This document shows positions 63,971-64,000 of a DNA stretch of 64,000 nt, piece after piece. Position 1 is the stretch's first letter. Each line of letters begins with the position of its first letter. The translations under genes and the position numbers were made by a program. The stretch is from positions 1 through 64,000 of the forward strand of contig NZ_JAZHFT010000008.1 in NCBI RefSeq assembly GCF_036541425.1, read 5' to 3'. Under the pieces are notes generated by a model. It was given only the letters and a program-made list of their open reading frames with translations, had not been told where the DNA came from and searched no databases. This DNA comes from Consotaella aegiceratis. GTDB taxonomy: Bacteria > Pseudomonadota > Alphaproteobacteria > Rhizobiales > Rhizobiaceae.

Positions 63971-64000
63971 ATGGGAGTTTTGAAGACGCTCACCGCGACC
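63971..64000 (+). CDS. Start of a further gene, cut by the window edge
   Basis: ATG at 63971 with a strong GGAGGG site and at least ten codons (MGVLKTLTAT). It follows uxaC by 33 bases and is on the same strand, so it is likely part of the uronate operon (for example a transporter or dehydrogenase). The short peptide does not allow a family call. Confidence 0.55.
   Translation, partial: MGVLKTLTAT

Overview
The window looks like a core chromosomal stretch of a high-GC alphaproteobacterium, most likely order Hyphomicrobiales (Rhizobiales). The main clues are the ccm cluster next to acnA, the DUF1223 and DUF2794 genes, an IalB-family protein before rlmN and argG, DUF1127 peptides, and MarR/GntR regulators with alphaproteobacterial neighbours. 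Family level is a guess (an Aurantimonadaceae- or Mesorhizobium-like lineage would fit). There are no rRNA genes, phage genes, transposases or CRISPR arrays. One tRNA gene, tRNA-Ala(CGC), is present.

Layout. 0.2-6.4 kb: an EVE-domain gene, then the cytochrome c maturation set read on the minus strand. That set is split: ccmA-ccmB and ccmC-ccmD-ccmG(dsbE) are separated by about 2.9 kb carrying tam (trans-aconitate methyltransferase) and a markedly AT-rich gene for a secreted 560-residue protein with one CXXCH motif. 6.8-11 kb: acnA, DUF1223 and DUF2794. 11-18 kb: GNAT, a Bax-inhibitor-1 protein, a YbbA/YbbP-type ABC exporter divergent from a TesA-like esterase, thpR and a DUF1232 protein. 18-25 kb: IalB-family protein, rlmN, small membrane proteins, an orphan BrnA-like protein whose stop overlaps an internally deleted GST remnant, LysE, EamA, DUF202 and argG. 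25-32 kb: luciferase-like oxidoreductase, site-2 protease, MarR with a palindromic site, M3 peptidase, CPT-like P-loop kinase and DUF4336. 32-42 kb: a tight operon of a UDP-galactopyranose-mutase-like flavoprotein, GtrA and a GT-C-like polytopic protein; then typA/bipA, an AbrB-family permease, a second NAD/FAD-binding protein, a PH-domain protein and a GNAT. 42-45 kb: ppa flanked by two tiny basic proteins, yggT/yggU and tRNA-Ala. 45-50 kb: purine salvage (nucleoside hydrolase, adenine deaminase, phosphoribosyltransferase) with an M20 amidohydrolase. 51-59.4 kb, nearly all minus strand: a polyamine-type ABC importer, an M20 dipeptidase and a two-subunit 2-oxoacid:ferredoxin oxidoreductase. 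59.8-64 kb: a HisKA_2 sensor kinase with a single-domain response regulator, then a GntR regulator divergent from uxaC (uronate catabolism) with a FadR-type operator between them.

The strongest candidate for something undescribed is the AT-rich CXXCH gene lodged inside the c-type cytochrome assembly cluster. Next are the flavoprotein-GtrA-GT-C surface-glycan operon and the peptide-import/dipeptidase/oxidoreductase block. Start sites were chosen from ribosome binding sites, overlaps with neighbours and family length. Functional calls rest on motifs read by eye and on family knowledge, without database searches.
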